IMG/VR virus record: IMGVR_UViG_3300042691_051980
Span: 1-21,642 of that record
Direction: 5' to 3' (one strand)
Length of the DNA stretch: 21,642 bases
Source of the DNA: a virus
Part shown: piece after piece, positions 1 to 8,164 of the stretch
How positions within the stretch are numbered: position 1 is the first letter of the stretch
Layout of the letters: each line of letters begins with the position of its first letter
Program-made: the position numbers and the translations under genes
Notes under the pieces: generated by a model
The model's database searches: none
What the model saw: the letters and a program-made list of their open reading frames with translations, nothing else
What the model was told of the DNA's origin: nothing

Positions 1-509
1 ATGGGATATGGGATCTTACCAGATCATCTCTACTTTTTAATTCTCCACCATCGATTGAGAGTTTCTTTGTGGTTTCTGATAATTATGAAATGAGACCTGA
101 TCTAATAGCAGCTGTTGTTTATGGGGACCAGGGTAAAGTTGGATCCCTATTGAAATTCAATTCAATAAGTAATCCTTTCGCAATTGAAAAAAATAGGTAT
201 CTTATAGTGCCATCTGATGACTCCGTTACAAATTCTGTTTCTGCTAAAAAAATTGCGATACAGAACAATCCCTCTTCGAATACTAATACAAATCCTAATG
301 AGGTATTTAAAAAGAATCAGGAACAGAAAAAATTCAAGGTTAGTGAGGGAAGAAAAAAATTCCTGCAATCTAAAATAAAGAATCAACCAAATGTTATTCT
401 CCCACCAAACGTTTTACAACCTGAGGAAAAATCTATTGAAAAAAGAAATGGATTTATAGTTTTTGGTCCAAATGCTGGTGGTGGAGGATATAATAAACCA
501 CAAGGATAA
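1..509 (+). CDS. LysM-like baseplate protein, gp53-type (5' truncated)
   Basis: The reading frame is open from base 3 to the left edge, so the gene begins outside the window; the GTG at 69 and the ATG at 90 lie inside the frame and are probably not the start. The visible 169 residues contain a segment reading YEMRPDLIAAVVYGD, then LLKFNSISNPFAI and RYLIVPS. This has the spacing of a LysM motif (YGD, leucines, Asn-x-Ile, Pro, then a closing L-x-V-P). LysM-like folds occur in T4 gp53 and in the LysM subunit of contractile injection systems, where they attach wedges to the hub. The remainder is a Lys/Gln/Asn-rich, probably disordered stretch with a Gly-rich tail (GGGGYNKPQG). It sits two bases before the hub gene, where this subunit is found in contractile systems. 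The family is inferred from motif and position; a generic LysM structural protein is the alternative. Confidence 0.6.
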   Translation, partial: GIWDLTRSSLLFNSPPSIESFFVVSDNYEMRPDLIAAVVYGDQGKVGSLLKFNSISNPFAIEKNRYLIVPSDDSVTNSVSAKKIAIQNNPSSNTNTNPNEVFKKNQEQKKFKVSEGRKKFLQSKIKNQPNVILPPNVLQPEEKSIEKRNGFIVFGPNAGGGGYNKPQG

Positions 510-511
510 TA

Positions 512-2047
512 ATGACTAAAGACGATATTCAAATATTATCCATTGCAAAAAACAACATAAAACTGGATGAGATGTTTGCTCTTGACCCAGCAAATGGTTC
601 ATCGGATCCTGCTGTTCAGAAAAGAGTTGGACAAAACTTAGAGAAAACTTTAGGTACTAATGCCCCTTATATAACTATAAATGGATATAATATCACAAGA
701 TTTCTATTGAATTTCAATCTTAATTTGGATGGGTTTCTTCCAACTGTGAGGTTTTCTTTTGCAGCTGCCGATCCCGTTTTTATATCCGTTAATTACCCCA
801 AGGATGGTGATTTAGTTTCCGTATATATGAGATCTCCGGAGGACTATTATAAACCATTCAGAATGGATTTTTTAGTATTATCAGTTGCTGGTGGTCTATC
901 GAGTGACTATTCACCATCAGGAATGGATCCGGAGGGAAGATATTTTAGATTTAATATCATAGCAGAATGCCATATTCCTGGACTTTATACACAAAGAATA
1001 AAATCATTTTCTCAAAAAACCTCATGGGATACTCTCTTAGAGGTTTCTCAGGAAATAAATCTTGGGTATTCCTCAAATGAATCTATAACAAATGATACAA
1101 TGTCTTGGATATCCCCAAATTACTCATACTATGATTTTATACAGGAGGTTTCATTAAGGGCGTATAAGGATGACGAAACAAGTTTTTTTGATTGCTGGAT
1201 AGATGCATATTATAATTTGAATTTTATAAATCTTGGTAAGCAGTTTGGATTTTCCGGGAATCCAGATGAAACTGCATATTTTTTACCCGGATACGCTGAG
1301 GGTGGAATAAAACCGGATACTGCACAACCTGCAACCCCGTCCCCAACAGTTCAAAATTCCCCACTTGTTCTTACTAATCAGGTAGGCCTTGGAGTTACCC
1401 CATTTTTTATAAGAGGATACACTCTAACATCTAGAGCTGGTAATAATGCAAACGGGATGGGTTATATAACAACTATAGGTTTTTATGACGATGTTGCCAA
1501 TGTCGATACTCCAGATCAGAAATACATAAAATATGATATTGAATCGATAACAGCAGAGGTTGTTGAGGAGAATGCAATATTACAAAAAGGAAGGGGTAGA
1601 AGTAATGAATATAAGGAGGAAAAAAGAAAAGTTTGGCTGGGAGTTTTAAATAGATATGAGGATGGTGAAGGGGTTCATGAAAATTTCTTACATGCAAAAT
1701 ATCAGAATATGATCAATATGAATGATTGTACAAAAATGTGTTTGGAAGTTAGCATTGGATCTTATTTTCCTGGAATATTTAGAGGTCAGGTCGTTCCCGT
1801 AACGATATTTGTTAATGATGGCGGTAATAGACAACAAAATGTAGGAAACCAGAAAAATGGTGAATCAAATACCACAATGAATTCAACAATAGATAATTTT
1901 TTGAGTGGAAACTATGTTGTTACTGGAATAGACGTGAATTTTTCAGCAACATCAGCTGGTATGAAACAGACAATTAGATTATCTAAGAGAACGTGGTATG
2001 CTAATTCTTCCGGATCTTTACCAAAGGCTTTCCCAGTATCACTTTAG
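512..2047 (+). CDS. Baseplate hub protein, gp27/gpD-like
   Basis: Predicted central hub of the contractile baseplate, the ring joining the tail tube to the spike. The 511-residue protein has an early domain (about residues 50-110) beginning YITINGYNITRF and continuing FLPTVRFSF and PKDGDLVSVYM, the pattern of a gpD/gp27/VgrG N-terminal beta-barrel. A second region (about 145-240) with RFNIIAECHIPG, SWDTLLEVSQEINLG and FIQEVSLRAYKDD resembles the second hub barrel, in which a short helix (DTLLEVSQEI) precedes a phrase like YYDFIQEVS. Residues 270-300 form a Pro/Thr/Gln-rich linker. The last part, YVVTGIDVNFS and MKQTIRLSKRTW, looks like the closing barrel strands. The ATG follows a weak AAGGA by a few bases, the only start here with a trace of Shine-Dalgarno. 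It ends in TAG. The hub role is supported by the spike gene two genes downstream; exact family membership was not verified by alignment. Confidence 0.72.
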   Translation: MTKDDIQILSIAKNNIKLDEMFALDPANGSSDPAVQKRVGQNLEKTLGTNAPYITINGYNITRFLLNFNLNLDGFLPTVRFSFAAADPVFISVNYPKDGDLVSVYMRSPEDYYKPFRMDFLVLSVAGGLSSDYSPSGMDPEGRYFRFNIIAECHIPGLYTQRIKSFSQKTSWDTLLEVSQEINLGYSSNESITNDTMSWISPNYSYYDFIQEVSLRAYKDDETSFFDCWIDAYYNLNFINLGKQFGFSGNPDETAYFLPGYAEGGIKPDTAQPATPSPTVQNSPLVLTNQVGLGVTPFFIRGYTLTSRAGNNANGMGYITTIGFYDDVANVDTPDQKYIKYDIESITAEVVEENAILQKGRGRSNEYKEEKRKVWLGVLNRYEDGEGVHENFLHAKYQNMINMNDCTKMCLEVSIGSYFPGIFRGQVVPVTIFVNDGGNRQQNVGNQKNGESNTTMNSTIDNFLSGNYVVTGIDVNFSATSAGMKQTIRLSKRTWYANSSGSLPKAFPVSL

Positions 2048-2078
2048 GGTTAAAATTTTTAAAAATATTAGATAAAAT

Positions 2079-4427
2079 ATGTCTCTAGGAGCAATTGATA
2101 AGCAAAGGAGTTTATTCCTCAAGGGTTTTAAATTATCAAAGCAAGGAAATTACGAGGATCCCACATATCTGGGATTTAAGGTCATTGTTGATTTTGGTTC
2201 CCTCCCAATAAATGGTGAGGATGGTTTACCGCCAAGCCCATTATTTAAAAGGGATCCGTATTTTGTGGGCGAAGAAAATAGTTTCTTTGGTAAAAATCCA
2301 TTTGGGCAACCACAGTATGATTTCAGAACGAAACCAAACGGGAATATAGCTTATCATAGTGCTCAGTCTTACCTGAGAGAAAGGGAATCAGAATTTCTCT
2401 ATGGTGGAAAAAGATCCGATATGCTTCAGCAATTTTCTATTCTATTCAGTGATTTACTCACAAATTCCCCTTGGTTTTTACAATCGATAAAGGGTCTCGA
2501 TGAGCTGATGAAATTAGATAGGCCAGGATTTCCTAGTCAATCATCAGAAACTACATTTAATCCGCAGAGAACCTCTGGAAAAACTCTTGAATTCTCATGT
2601 TTGGAATCATTGAATTTAAGAATGACCGCATTAGCGGATCTTTATAATCAAGCAACATTTGATTATGATAATATGCGTGAACTCCTGCCAAGGAATCTAA
2701 GAAGATTTACAATGTACATATTTGTTTCGGAGGTTAGAAACTTTTTTAAGACATCCAGACTAATGGGATCTTCTGCAGCTTTGACCACATTGGATAATTT
2801 AAGTACATTGTTGGGATCCGGAAATAATCCTGGTACCAGTCTCGGGGTTTCCGATGTTTCTAGTGAACAGAATAGAAATTTTTCATCTGGACCTTCTGAT
2901 ATCAATCCAGCTAGTTCATTTAATTCTTTTGTTGGAAATATATTCAACCAATCAGGACTTGATAACGATTTTTCACTTCTGAAGAATCAGCAAGATCAAT
3001 CCGGTATAAAGCCTATGCTTGTTTTCGAATGCAAGAATTGTGAGTTTGATTTTGGAGGTTCGACACCGATTCCCACTGATCTTTCAACGGGTAGTTCAAC
3101 CGCACAATCCGAAACCCAATCTTTCAAAATCCATGTGGGTAGGGTAAGAATGAGAAATCAATATCCAAATATTAGATTAGATGGAAAACCTTTGGTTCTT
3201 GGTGATAGTTGGGATTCGGCTAGATCATCAGTTCAGAAAAATCCGGTTAATCAAAACGATATACTTGGAATAGGTGCTGAACTTCTAACTAATTTCGTAA
3301 GTAATTCACTTAACGATCTTATAAATGAGGGGGTTGCAAATTTAACAAAAAATATTGCTGGATTGGATAAAGCCCTTTTAGGAAATATCTATAGCTTTAA
3401 TCCGAGTCAAATACTTAGCAATCTTTCTTTTAATTCTGCTCAGAACCTATTGGATCAATTAGGAAATGCAAATATCGGTTTCAGAAACACCACACTCCCA
3501 AATCCACAGACTATGGGACAGGGAGGACCACCACAAAGGGTGTATCCTAATCCAGGCGGTGACGAATACCCAACATCACCAGGACCGGATCTCGGAGTTC
3601 CTGATAGAGTTTATCCAGCTCCTGGTGGGGATGTTTATCCAACAAATCCAGGACCGGATCTAGGGGTTCCTGGTAGAGTTTATCCAGCTCCAGGAGGTGA
3701 TGAATACCCAACATCTCCAGGACCAGATTTGGGGGTTCCTCAAAGAGTTTATCCAGCTCCAGTAGGGGATGAATACCCAACATCACCAGGTCCAGATTTA
3801 GGTGTTCCTCAAAGGGTTTATCCAGCGCCAGGTGGTGATGAATATCCAACATCGCCAGGACCAGATTTGGGTGTTCCGCAGAGAGTTTATCCACCAACTA
3901 CTGGTGATGAATATCCAACATCACCAGGTTCAGATTTGGGAGTTCCTGATAGAGTTTATCCTCCAACTACTGGTGATGAATATCTAACATCACCAGGTCC
4001 AGATTTGGGTGTTCCACAGAGGATTTATCCATCACCAGGTGGCGACGAATACCCAACATCACCAGGACCGGATCTAGGGGTTCCTGATAGAGTTTATCCA
4101 ACAACTAATGAGGATTTCTATCCAACAAATCCCGGTATAGATCTTGGGGTTCCTCAAAGAGTTTATCCACAAATCAATGAGGATGTTTATCCAACTTCTC
4201 CTGGAACTTTGGGTGAAAATAATTCATTCCAGTCCCCTCCCATAAGGGTTTATCCTGAAGTACCCGCGAGTTCGTCTCGCCCGAGAGGAACCCTTGGGAA
4301 AGAGTATCCAGTAACTAATGGAGACTTTACCCCCGGTCCTCCCATGGATTTAGGAAACTTAAAACCTCCTACTAAATATAATATAAGTACGGATGGATAC
4401 AACCCGGAATCAAAAGATTATGAATAA
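2079..4427 (+). CDS. Baseplate/tube-initiator-like structural protein with Pro/Gly-rich 23-residue repeats
   Basis: This 782-residue protein has three parts. Residues 1-380 are globular: SLFLKGFKLSKQG and YLGFKVIVDFG near the start, a helix-rich stretch (FSDLLTNSPWFLQSIKGLDEL), a segment SLNLRMTALADLYNQATFD followed by LLPRNLRRFTMYIFVSEVR, and a beta segment MLVFECKNCEFDFGG followed by FKIHVGRVRMRNQYP. This alternation resembles tail-tube-like folds such as tube initiators gp48/gp54, but I cannot confirm the family. Residues 386-485 are an Asn/Ser/Leu-rich connector. Residues 486 to about 712 are ten 23-residue repeats with the core RVYP...GDEYPTSPG...DLGVP, and the last 70 residues are Pro-rich and degenerate. 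It lies between hub and spike genes, so a role at the hub or tube base is likely. The start ATG has a purely A/T-rich leader. The repeat part could be an extended surface-exposed or flexible arm; no function is known to me. Confidence 0.55.
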   Translation: MSLGAIDKQRSLFLKGFKLSKQGNYEDPTYLGFKVIVDFGSLPINGEDGLPPSPLFKRDPYFVGEENSFFGKNPFGQPQYDFRTKPNGNIAYHSAQSYLRERESEFLYGGKRSDMLQQFSILFSDLLTNSPWFLQSIKGLDELMKLDRPGFPSQSSETTFNPQRTSGKTLEFSCLESLNLRMTALADLYNQATFDYDNMRELLPRNLRRFTMYIFVSEVRNFFKTSRLMGSSAALTTLDNLSTLLGSGNNPGTSLGVSDVSSEQNRNFSSGPSDINPASSFNSFVGNIFNQSGLDNDFSLLKNQQDQSGIKPMLVFECKNCEFDFGGSTPIPTDLSTGSSTAQSETQSFKIHVGRVRMRNQYPNIRLDGKPLVLGDSWDSARSSVQKNPVNQNDILGIGAELLTNFVSNSLNDLINEGVANLTKNIAGLDKALLGNIYSFNPSQILSNLSFNSAQNLLDQLGNANIGFRNTTLPNPQTMGQGGPPQRVYPNPGGDEYPTSPGPDLGVPDRVYPAPGGDVYPTNPGPDLGVPGRVYPAPGGDEYPTSPGPDLGVPQRVYPAPVGDEYPTSPGPDLGVPQRVYPAPGGDEYPTSPGPDLGVPQRVYPPTTGDEYPTSPGSDLGVPDRVYPPTTGDEYLTSPGPDLGVPQRIYPSPGGDEYPTSPGPDLGVPDRVYPTTNEDFYPTNPGIDLGVPQRVYPQINEDVYPTSPGTLGENNSFQSPPIRVYPEVPASSSRPRGTLGKEYPVTNGDFTPGPPMDLGNLKPPTKYNISTDGYNPESKDYE
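3534..4214 (+). repeat. 69-bp tandem repeat, ten in-frame units
   Basis: Units begin at 3534, 3603, 3672, 3741, 3810, 3879, 3948, 4017, 4086 and 4155 with no insertion or deletion between them; the tenth is incomplete. Each encodes 23 residues starting Q/D/G-R-V-Y-P and ending DLGVP, with GDEYPTSPG in the middle. Most differences between the central units are synonymous or confined to the four residues after RVYP. Two degenerate relics follow (RVYPEVPAS near 4245 and KEYPVTNGD near 4300). Exact length conservation shows selection for the protein period or recent unit-wise recombination. Confidence 0.95.
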
Positions 4428-4429
4428 AC

Positions 4430-5107
4430 ATGCCAAGTGAAAAAACATACCTAGGAAAAATAGTAGATATAAACGATCCACTTAAACTCGGTAGAGCGAA
4501 AGTGAATGTTTTTGGAATATTTGATGATCTTCCGGTAGAGGATATTCCGTGGGCTGAACAAAATCCTGGAATTTCTTTTGGTAAAGGTTTTGGAGGTGGA
4601 AATATAACAATCCCGAGGAATGGTGCAGTTGTTTATGTTAGGTTTGAGGAGGAAAATTATTACAAAATAACTTACGATTACCTTAAGGAAACCTCACCAG
4701 ATTTAATAGAGGAAATAAGTCAAGAGAACTCATATGAGGGAACTCAATGTTTAGTTTATGATGGCGATGCTCTACCAGGAACACTTAAAGTTATATACAC
4801 AAGGAGGAACGGAATGGTTATTTCCTTGGGTGATGCAAAAGTTCAACTTGATACACAAAATGGAGGTGAACTCAGAGTCGTTGTAAAGATGGGAGAGGAT
4901 GAAATAAGGATGGAGCAGAGCAAGGTTATAGTAAAATGTAACAACATAGAACTCGGGGAGGGTGCAGTGGAAAAACTTGTTAAAGGTAGCACATTTTTAA
5001 CTTATTTCAATTCTCATACACATCCAACTGGGGTTGGTCCTTCAGGAACTCCGATAATACCAATGACAGATCCCCAGCATTTGAGTCAGGTATCTAAAAC
5101 TAAATAA
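4430..5107 (+). CDS. Baseplate central spike protein, gp5/gpV-like, without lysozyme domain
   Basis: Forms the membrane-piercing tip under the hub. Residues 1-85 are an OB-fold domain with the signature start YLGKIVDINDPLKLGRAKV, as in the T4 gp5 N-terminal domain and gpV/VgrG proteins. Residues 120-178 are short alternating strands (MVISLGDAKVQL, RVVVKMGEDEIRM, KVIVKCNNIELG) expected of a trimeric beta-helix. The C-terminal segment carries NSHTHPTGVGPSGTP; the His-x-His pair at 196 and 198 resembles the metal-binding apex of phage spikes such as P2 gpV. At 225 residues it is far shorter than T4 gp5 (575) and has no lysozyme domain between OB fold and needle, so peptidoglycan cutting must come from elsewhere. 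The start lies two bases after the upstream stop, suggesting coupled translation. Confidence 0.88.
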   Translation: MPSEKTYLGKIVDINDPLKLGRAKVNVFGIFDDLPVEDIPWAEQNPGISFGKGFGGGNITIPRNGAVVYVRFEEENYYKITYDYLKETSPDLIEEISQENSYEGTQCLVYDGDALPGTLKVIYTRRNGMVISLGDAKVQLDTQNGGELRVVVKMGEDEIRMEQSKVIVKCNNIELGEGAVEKLVKGSTFLTYFNSHTHPTGVGPSGTPIIPMTDPQHLSQVSKTK

Positions 5108-5109
5108 CG

Positions 5110-6924
5110 ATGGCAGCAAGTTGGGATAGTTTCATAAGTAATGTTTCTAGTAAATTGGAATCTCAGACTATAGGATCATATGATGAGATGGCTGATTTTT
5201 TAAGGAAAGAATACATAAAAGCTACAGTTGGAAAAGCTGCATCTCCCTATGGACAGAAACATAGGAAGGGCAAAGATAATATTATTTTCAATGGATTCAA
5301 AAAAGGATTCAAAATACTTTATGAAGGTGGGGATTTGACATTCGAAGAGAAGAAAACTAATCCTGAATATGCTGATCTCGATGTACAGCCACCAACAATA
5401 GATGTTTCAGATTCTGCTGATCAGGTTGATCTTGATTTTAGAGATTGGGTAGAAGAAAATAAATCAACCATACCTCCCTTTACATATTCCCAATTTTTTT
5501 CACAGTTTCCCAATTTTCCTCCTACAAAGAAAGAAGCGGTGACTGAAATTGCTAAAAAGATTCTTCATGAATTTGACGGGAAGGGGCTTTATATCCAATG
5601 GATGTATTCGTTAAGAACTGGCAGCTATTCTGACTGGGGAAATGCAATAATGAATGAGATTGTAAAAATAATAAAAAAAGAGGCGGATAAGCCATTACAA
5701 TTGGGTGATCTCGTTAGAGGTTATGCTATGTATCTTCCTCTAGTTAATTTAAAAAAAATTAAAATCAATTATTTCGATAAAATCGGTGGCGATATAAATT
5801 TGGATGATTTGAATATTAGAGCTGGTTCTAGGGAATATAATAGAATACTATCCGAAAGAGTTTTAAAAGGTGGTGATGAAGAGGCTCGGGAGACTCTTTA
5901 TGGGAAAATAGTTTCCATAGGGCAGAAAGGGGGTAAACAAACAGTAAAAATTTCTACTTTCGATAAAAGATTAAATAGAAATTTCATTAGGGAGCTGATA
6001 CCTTCCTCCATAAATAGAAAAATTTTCATTTCTGATTTAACAAGTAATATTCCTGGAATTAGTATATCTGATAGGATTTTTCAGGAACAACATAGGAGTA
6101 ATCCTGGAAAAATCCCTAAATATTTAACTCAAGGATTTATAACCAATTTCACATATTCTAGGTCAGCTGAAAAAACATATTTCAGAACTGTTGCCAGCGA
6201 TATTGCTGGTTTTTCATCAGAGGATGTAAAAGAATTCGAAAATAAATTTAACGATCGATTCGATGGGGATTTCGTTTATAGTGATGAGATTGAGGATTAT
6301 TTTTCGGGGAGATCAGGGAGAAAAAATAGTTTTGCTAATCAAATTGATGGGATTCTTCAACAAATTCAGGGTAGTAATTACAATAATGGTTATGGTTCAT
6401 TTTATGGTCGGGAATATCAATTAGCAGTAGCAAAAAGTCGAAAAATTAACAGTAAAAATTTATCATATGCTTCTGAGGAAGAAAGATACAGGAAACTTCG
6501 AATAAGATGGATTGAGGAGATAGCAGAAAAGGCAAAAAAAGTTGAAGATCCAGATAAGCCAGAAAACCCATATAACGTTATGGCAAAGGGAATTATAGAT
6601 TATTGGAAATCCCTTGGGCCTCAGCCACTGGCAAATATGCCGGCAGCTCCACCTTGTATATTTTCTCCACCTCAGGGTGGTACCTATATACCTATATATT
6701 ATGGAAGTCAAACGATGCTTGGGAATAATTTGAAAAGAGCATTTAATAGTGGAAAAAGATTTACGAAGCCACCCGAGAAAAAAATAGCATCTTTAACAGT
6801 TGCATCCGCTCTTGCTTATTCATTCTCTATGCATCTTTTAGAGCTAAAATTTATATATATGGGGGGTATACCTGGACCGAATGGACCTATACCTATGATT
6901 GGATTTGTTCCTCTTGTTTATTGA
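5110..6924 (+). CDS. Unrecognised 604-residue baseplate-region protein
   Basis: I do not recognise this protein by name. The N-terminal 150 residues look helical and charged (MAASWDSFISNVSSKLES, DFLRKEYIKATVGKA), and include a Pro-rich segment with FPNFPPTKKEA. The middle contains basic, mixed alpha/beta sequence (RETLYGKIVSIGQKGGKQ, RELIPSSINRKIFISDL). Residues from about 491 form a distinct C-terminal domain: MAKGIIDYWKSLG, then PAAPPCIFSPPQGGTYIPIYYG, LKRAFNSGKRF, and a small-residue hydrophobic helix (VASALAYSFSMHLLELKF) closing with PGPNGPIPMIGFVP. The helix-plus-Pro/Gly tail looks like an assembly or interface domain rather than a membrane anchor. It starts two bases after the spike gene stop and ends in TGA before the first sizeable gap, so it closes the hub operon. 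A virion structural or hub-assembly role follows only from position. Confidence 0.6.
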   Translation: MAASWDSFISNVSSKLESQTIGSYDEMADFLRKEYIKATVGKAASPYGQKHRKGKDNIIFNGFKKGFKILYEGGDLTFEEKKTNPEYADLDVQPPTIDVSDSADQVDLDFRDWVEENKSTIPPFTYSQFFSQFPNFPPTKKEAVTEIAKKILHEFDGKGLYIQWMYSLRTGSYSDWGNAIMNEIVKIIKKEADKPLQLGDLVRGYAMYLPLVNLKKIKINYFDKIGGDINLDDLNIRAGSREYNRILSERVLKGGDEEARETLYGKIVSIGQKGGKQTVKISTFDKRLNRNFIRELIPSSINRKIFISDLTSNIPGISISDRIFQEQHRSNPGKIPKYLTQGFITNFTYSRSAEKTYFRTVASDIAGFSSEDVKEFENKFNDRFDGDFVYSDEIEDYFSGRSGRKNSFANQIDGILQQIQGSNYNNGYGSFYGREYQLAVAKSRKINSKNLSYASEEERYRKLRIRWIEEIAEKAKKVEDPDKPENPYNVMAKGIIDYWKSLGPQPLANMPAAPPCIFSPPQGGTYIPIYYGSQTMLGNNLKRAFNSGKRFTKPPEKKIASLTVASALAYSFSMHLLELKFIYMGGIPGPNGPIPMIGFVPLVY

Positions 6925-6952
6925 AAACTCATTCATAAGAAACTAATCTATA

Positions 6953-6967
6953 GATATATAGTATAAT
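6953..6967 (+). promoter_or_regulatory. Candidate promoter before the S1/amidoligase unit
   Basis: The 79-base gap 6925-7003 is extremely A/T-rich and contains GATATATAG at 6953-6961 directly followed by TATAATATT at 6962-6970. GATATATA recurs at 10474 and 19540, and TATAATATT at 10445, all just upstream of genes. A sigma-70-like -10 hexamer is present, but no -35 box at normal spacing. It could be a phage late promoter or simply A/T-rich intergenic sequence. Confidence 0.35.
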
Positions 6968-7003
6968 ATTAATAAATTTACTAACTTTTAAAAACTAAAA
7001 AAA

Positions 7004-8164
7004 ATGAATTTCGATTCTATTGAAAATTTCGATTGGGATCAGCCCAATGGATTAAAAATAAACAAAAAAATTAAATCCCCAAAGGGATGTAAGGTTTATT
7101 GTCATGATGATTATTCCCAGGAATTAATGGATTTGTTAATGCTGGACGGTGCTGATTTTTCCGGTGGTTCCAAGGATCTTTCTGAGGGTGATGTCTACAC
7201 ATGTAAGATTATAAGTGTAAAGGCTGATGAAGCTTTAGCACAAACCTCATCAGGTCAAACAATTTATATTGATCTTAAAAGGGAAAGAAGAGATGCGGAT
7301 AAACTAAATATTGAATCACTTAGTTTTATTCCTGGTGAGGAGATAAAAGCAAGGGTTAGAAAGATTAATGGAAGTTATCTTGGATCAGTTATAGAGTATT
7401 TCATACAAAGCTTAAGAATAGAATTATTTGAGCAAATCAAAAAGGAAAGCAGTGCTTATTTAGTTAAAGTTTTGAGTGTTAATAAAGGAGGATACATTGT
7501 TGATCTTTCGGGAATTAAATGTTTCATGCCTGGTTCTTTAGCTGCAGCAAATAAGATTACTGATTTTGAATCTTATGTTGGCAAAAGCATGCACGTCATG
7601 GTTGAGGGATATGTTGAGGCAAAAGATATATTTATAGTTTCTTATAAGAAATATATAAACAGAATAATGGAAACTAAAATACAGGAGCTTGATCTGACTA
7701 AAAAATATAGGGGATATATTACTGGAACTAGTGACTTTGGCGTATTTGTTGAATGGGATGAAATTTACACTGGGTTAATTCATAAAACTGAATTTTCTGG
7801 AGATAATATGCTGACATCATTGCAACCTGGGTTGGAAATAGAATTCTATGTAAAGGAAATAAAAGACAACAATAGATTAACTCTAACTCTAGATCAGCCT
7901 CTTGAGAGAAATATTATTATACAGGATCTTGAAAATTCAATAAAAGACGGAACTGTTGATTCTTATGAGGCAAAGGTAAAACATAAAAGAAAAAATGGAG
8001 CCCTTGTTGAAATACAGGGACTAGGATTGCTTGCTCTTATCCCACAGGATAAACTTGGCAAGATTGGAAATAACATAAAAATCGGTGACGATGTAAATGT
8101 TATTCCTTATGAGGTTGATACAATCTCGGGAAAAATATTTGTTAGAATAATAGATGTCGGATAA
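7004..8164 (+). CDS. Phage-encoded S1-domain (ribosomal protein S1-like) RNA-binding protein
   Basis: Predicted single-stranded-RNA-binding protein built from about four S1-type OB-fold domains: roughly residues 61-130 (EGDVYTCKIISVKADEAL), 148-215 (AYLVKVLSVNKGGYIVDL followed by CFMPGSLA), 232-297 and 318-384. The third is the most canonical: KKYRGYITGTSDFGVFVEW followed by YTGLIHKTEF, the G-x-V...FG-x-FV...GL-x-H pattern of S1. The second resembles the ribosome-proximal S1 domain with its FMPGSL phrase. Bacterial S1 usually has six domains and about 550 residues; this 386-residue form is shorter and has an acidic N-terminal extension of about 60 residues. S1-like proteins have been reported in huge phages and are thought to favour translation of phage mRNA. 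Here the leader is A-rich with no Shine-Dalgarno. The stop overlaps the next gene by 11 bases. A transcription or mRNA-stability role is an alternative. Confidence 0.85.
   Translation: MNFDSIENFDWDQPNGLKINKKIKSPKGCKVYCHDDYSQELMDLLMLDGADFSGGSKDLSEGDVYTCKIISVKADEALAQTSSGQTIYIDLKRERRDADKLNIESLSFIPGEEIKARVRKINGSYLGSVIEYFIQSLRIELFEQIKKESSAYLVKVLSVNKGGYIVDLSGIKCFMPGSLAAANKITDFESYVGKSMHVMVEGYVEAKDIFIVSYKKYINRIMETKIQELDLTKKYRGYITGTSDFGVFVEWDEIYTGLIHKTEFSGDNMLTSLQPGLEIEFYVKEIKDNNRLTLTLDQPLERNIIIQDLENSIKDGTVDSYEAKVKHKRKNGALVEIQGLGLLALIPQDKLGKIGNNIKIGDDVNVIPYEVDTISGKIFVRIIDVG

Noticed and set aside
3547-3897. Minus-strand and alternate-frame open frames across the repeat.
   Set aside because: They arise from the lack of stops in repeated Pro/Gly codons and copy the 69-bp period; shadows of the plus-strand gene.
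3534-4214. Possible CRISPR-like array because of regular 69-bp repeats.
   Set aside because: The repeats are contiguous, in frame and without unique spacers; they are protein repeats.
4262-4290. Short GC-rich patch with a 5-bp hairpin (GCGAG/CTCGC) after the repeat array.
   Set aside because: Too short to be a convincing structural element; it fits codons for SSSRPRG in a degenerate repeat copy.
6788-6876. Possible transmembrane helix (VASALAYSFSMHLLELKFIYM) in the 604-residue protein.
   Set aside because: It contains Ser, His, Glu and Lys and is followed by Pro/Gly loops; more likely a buried amphipathic helix of a structural protein.
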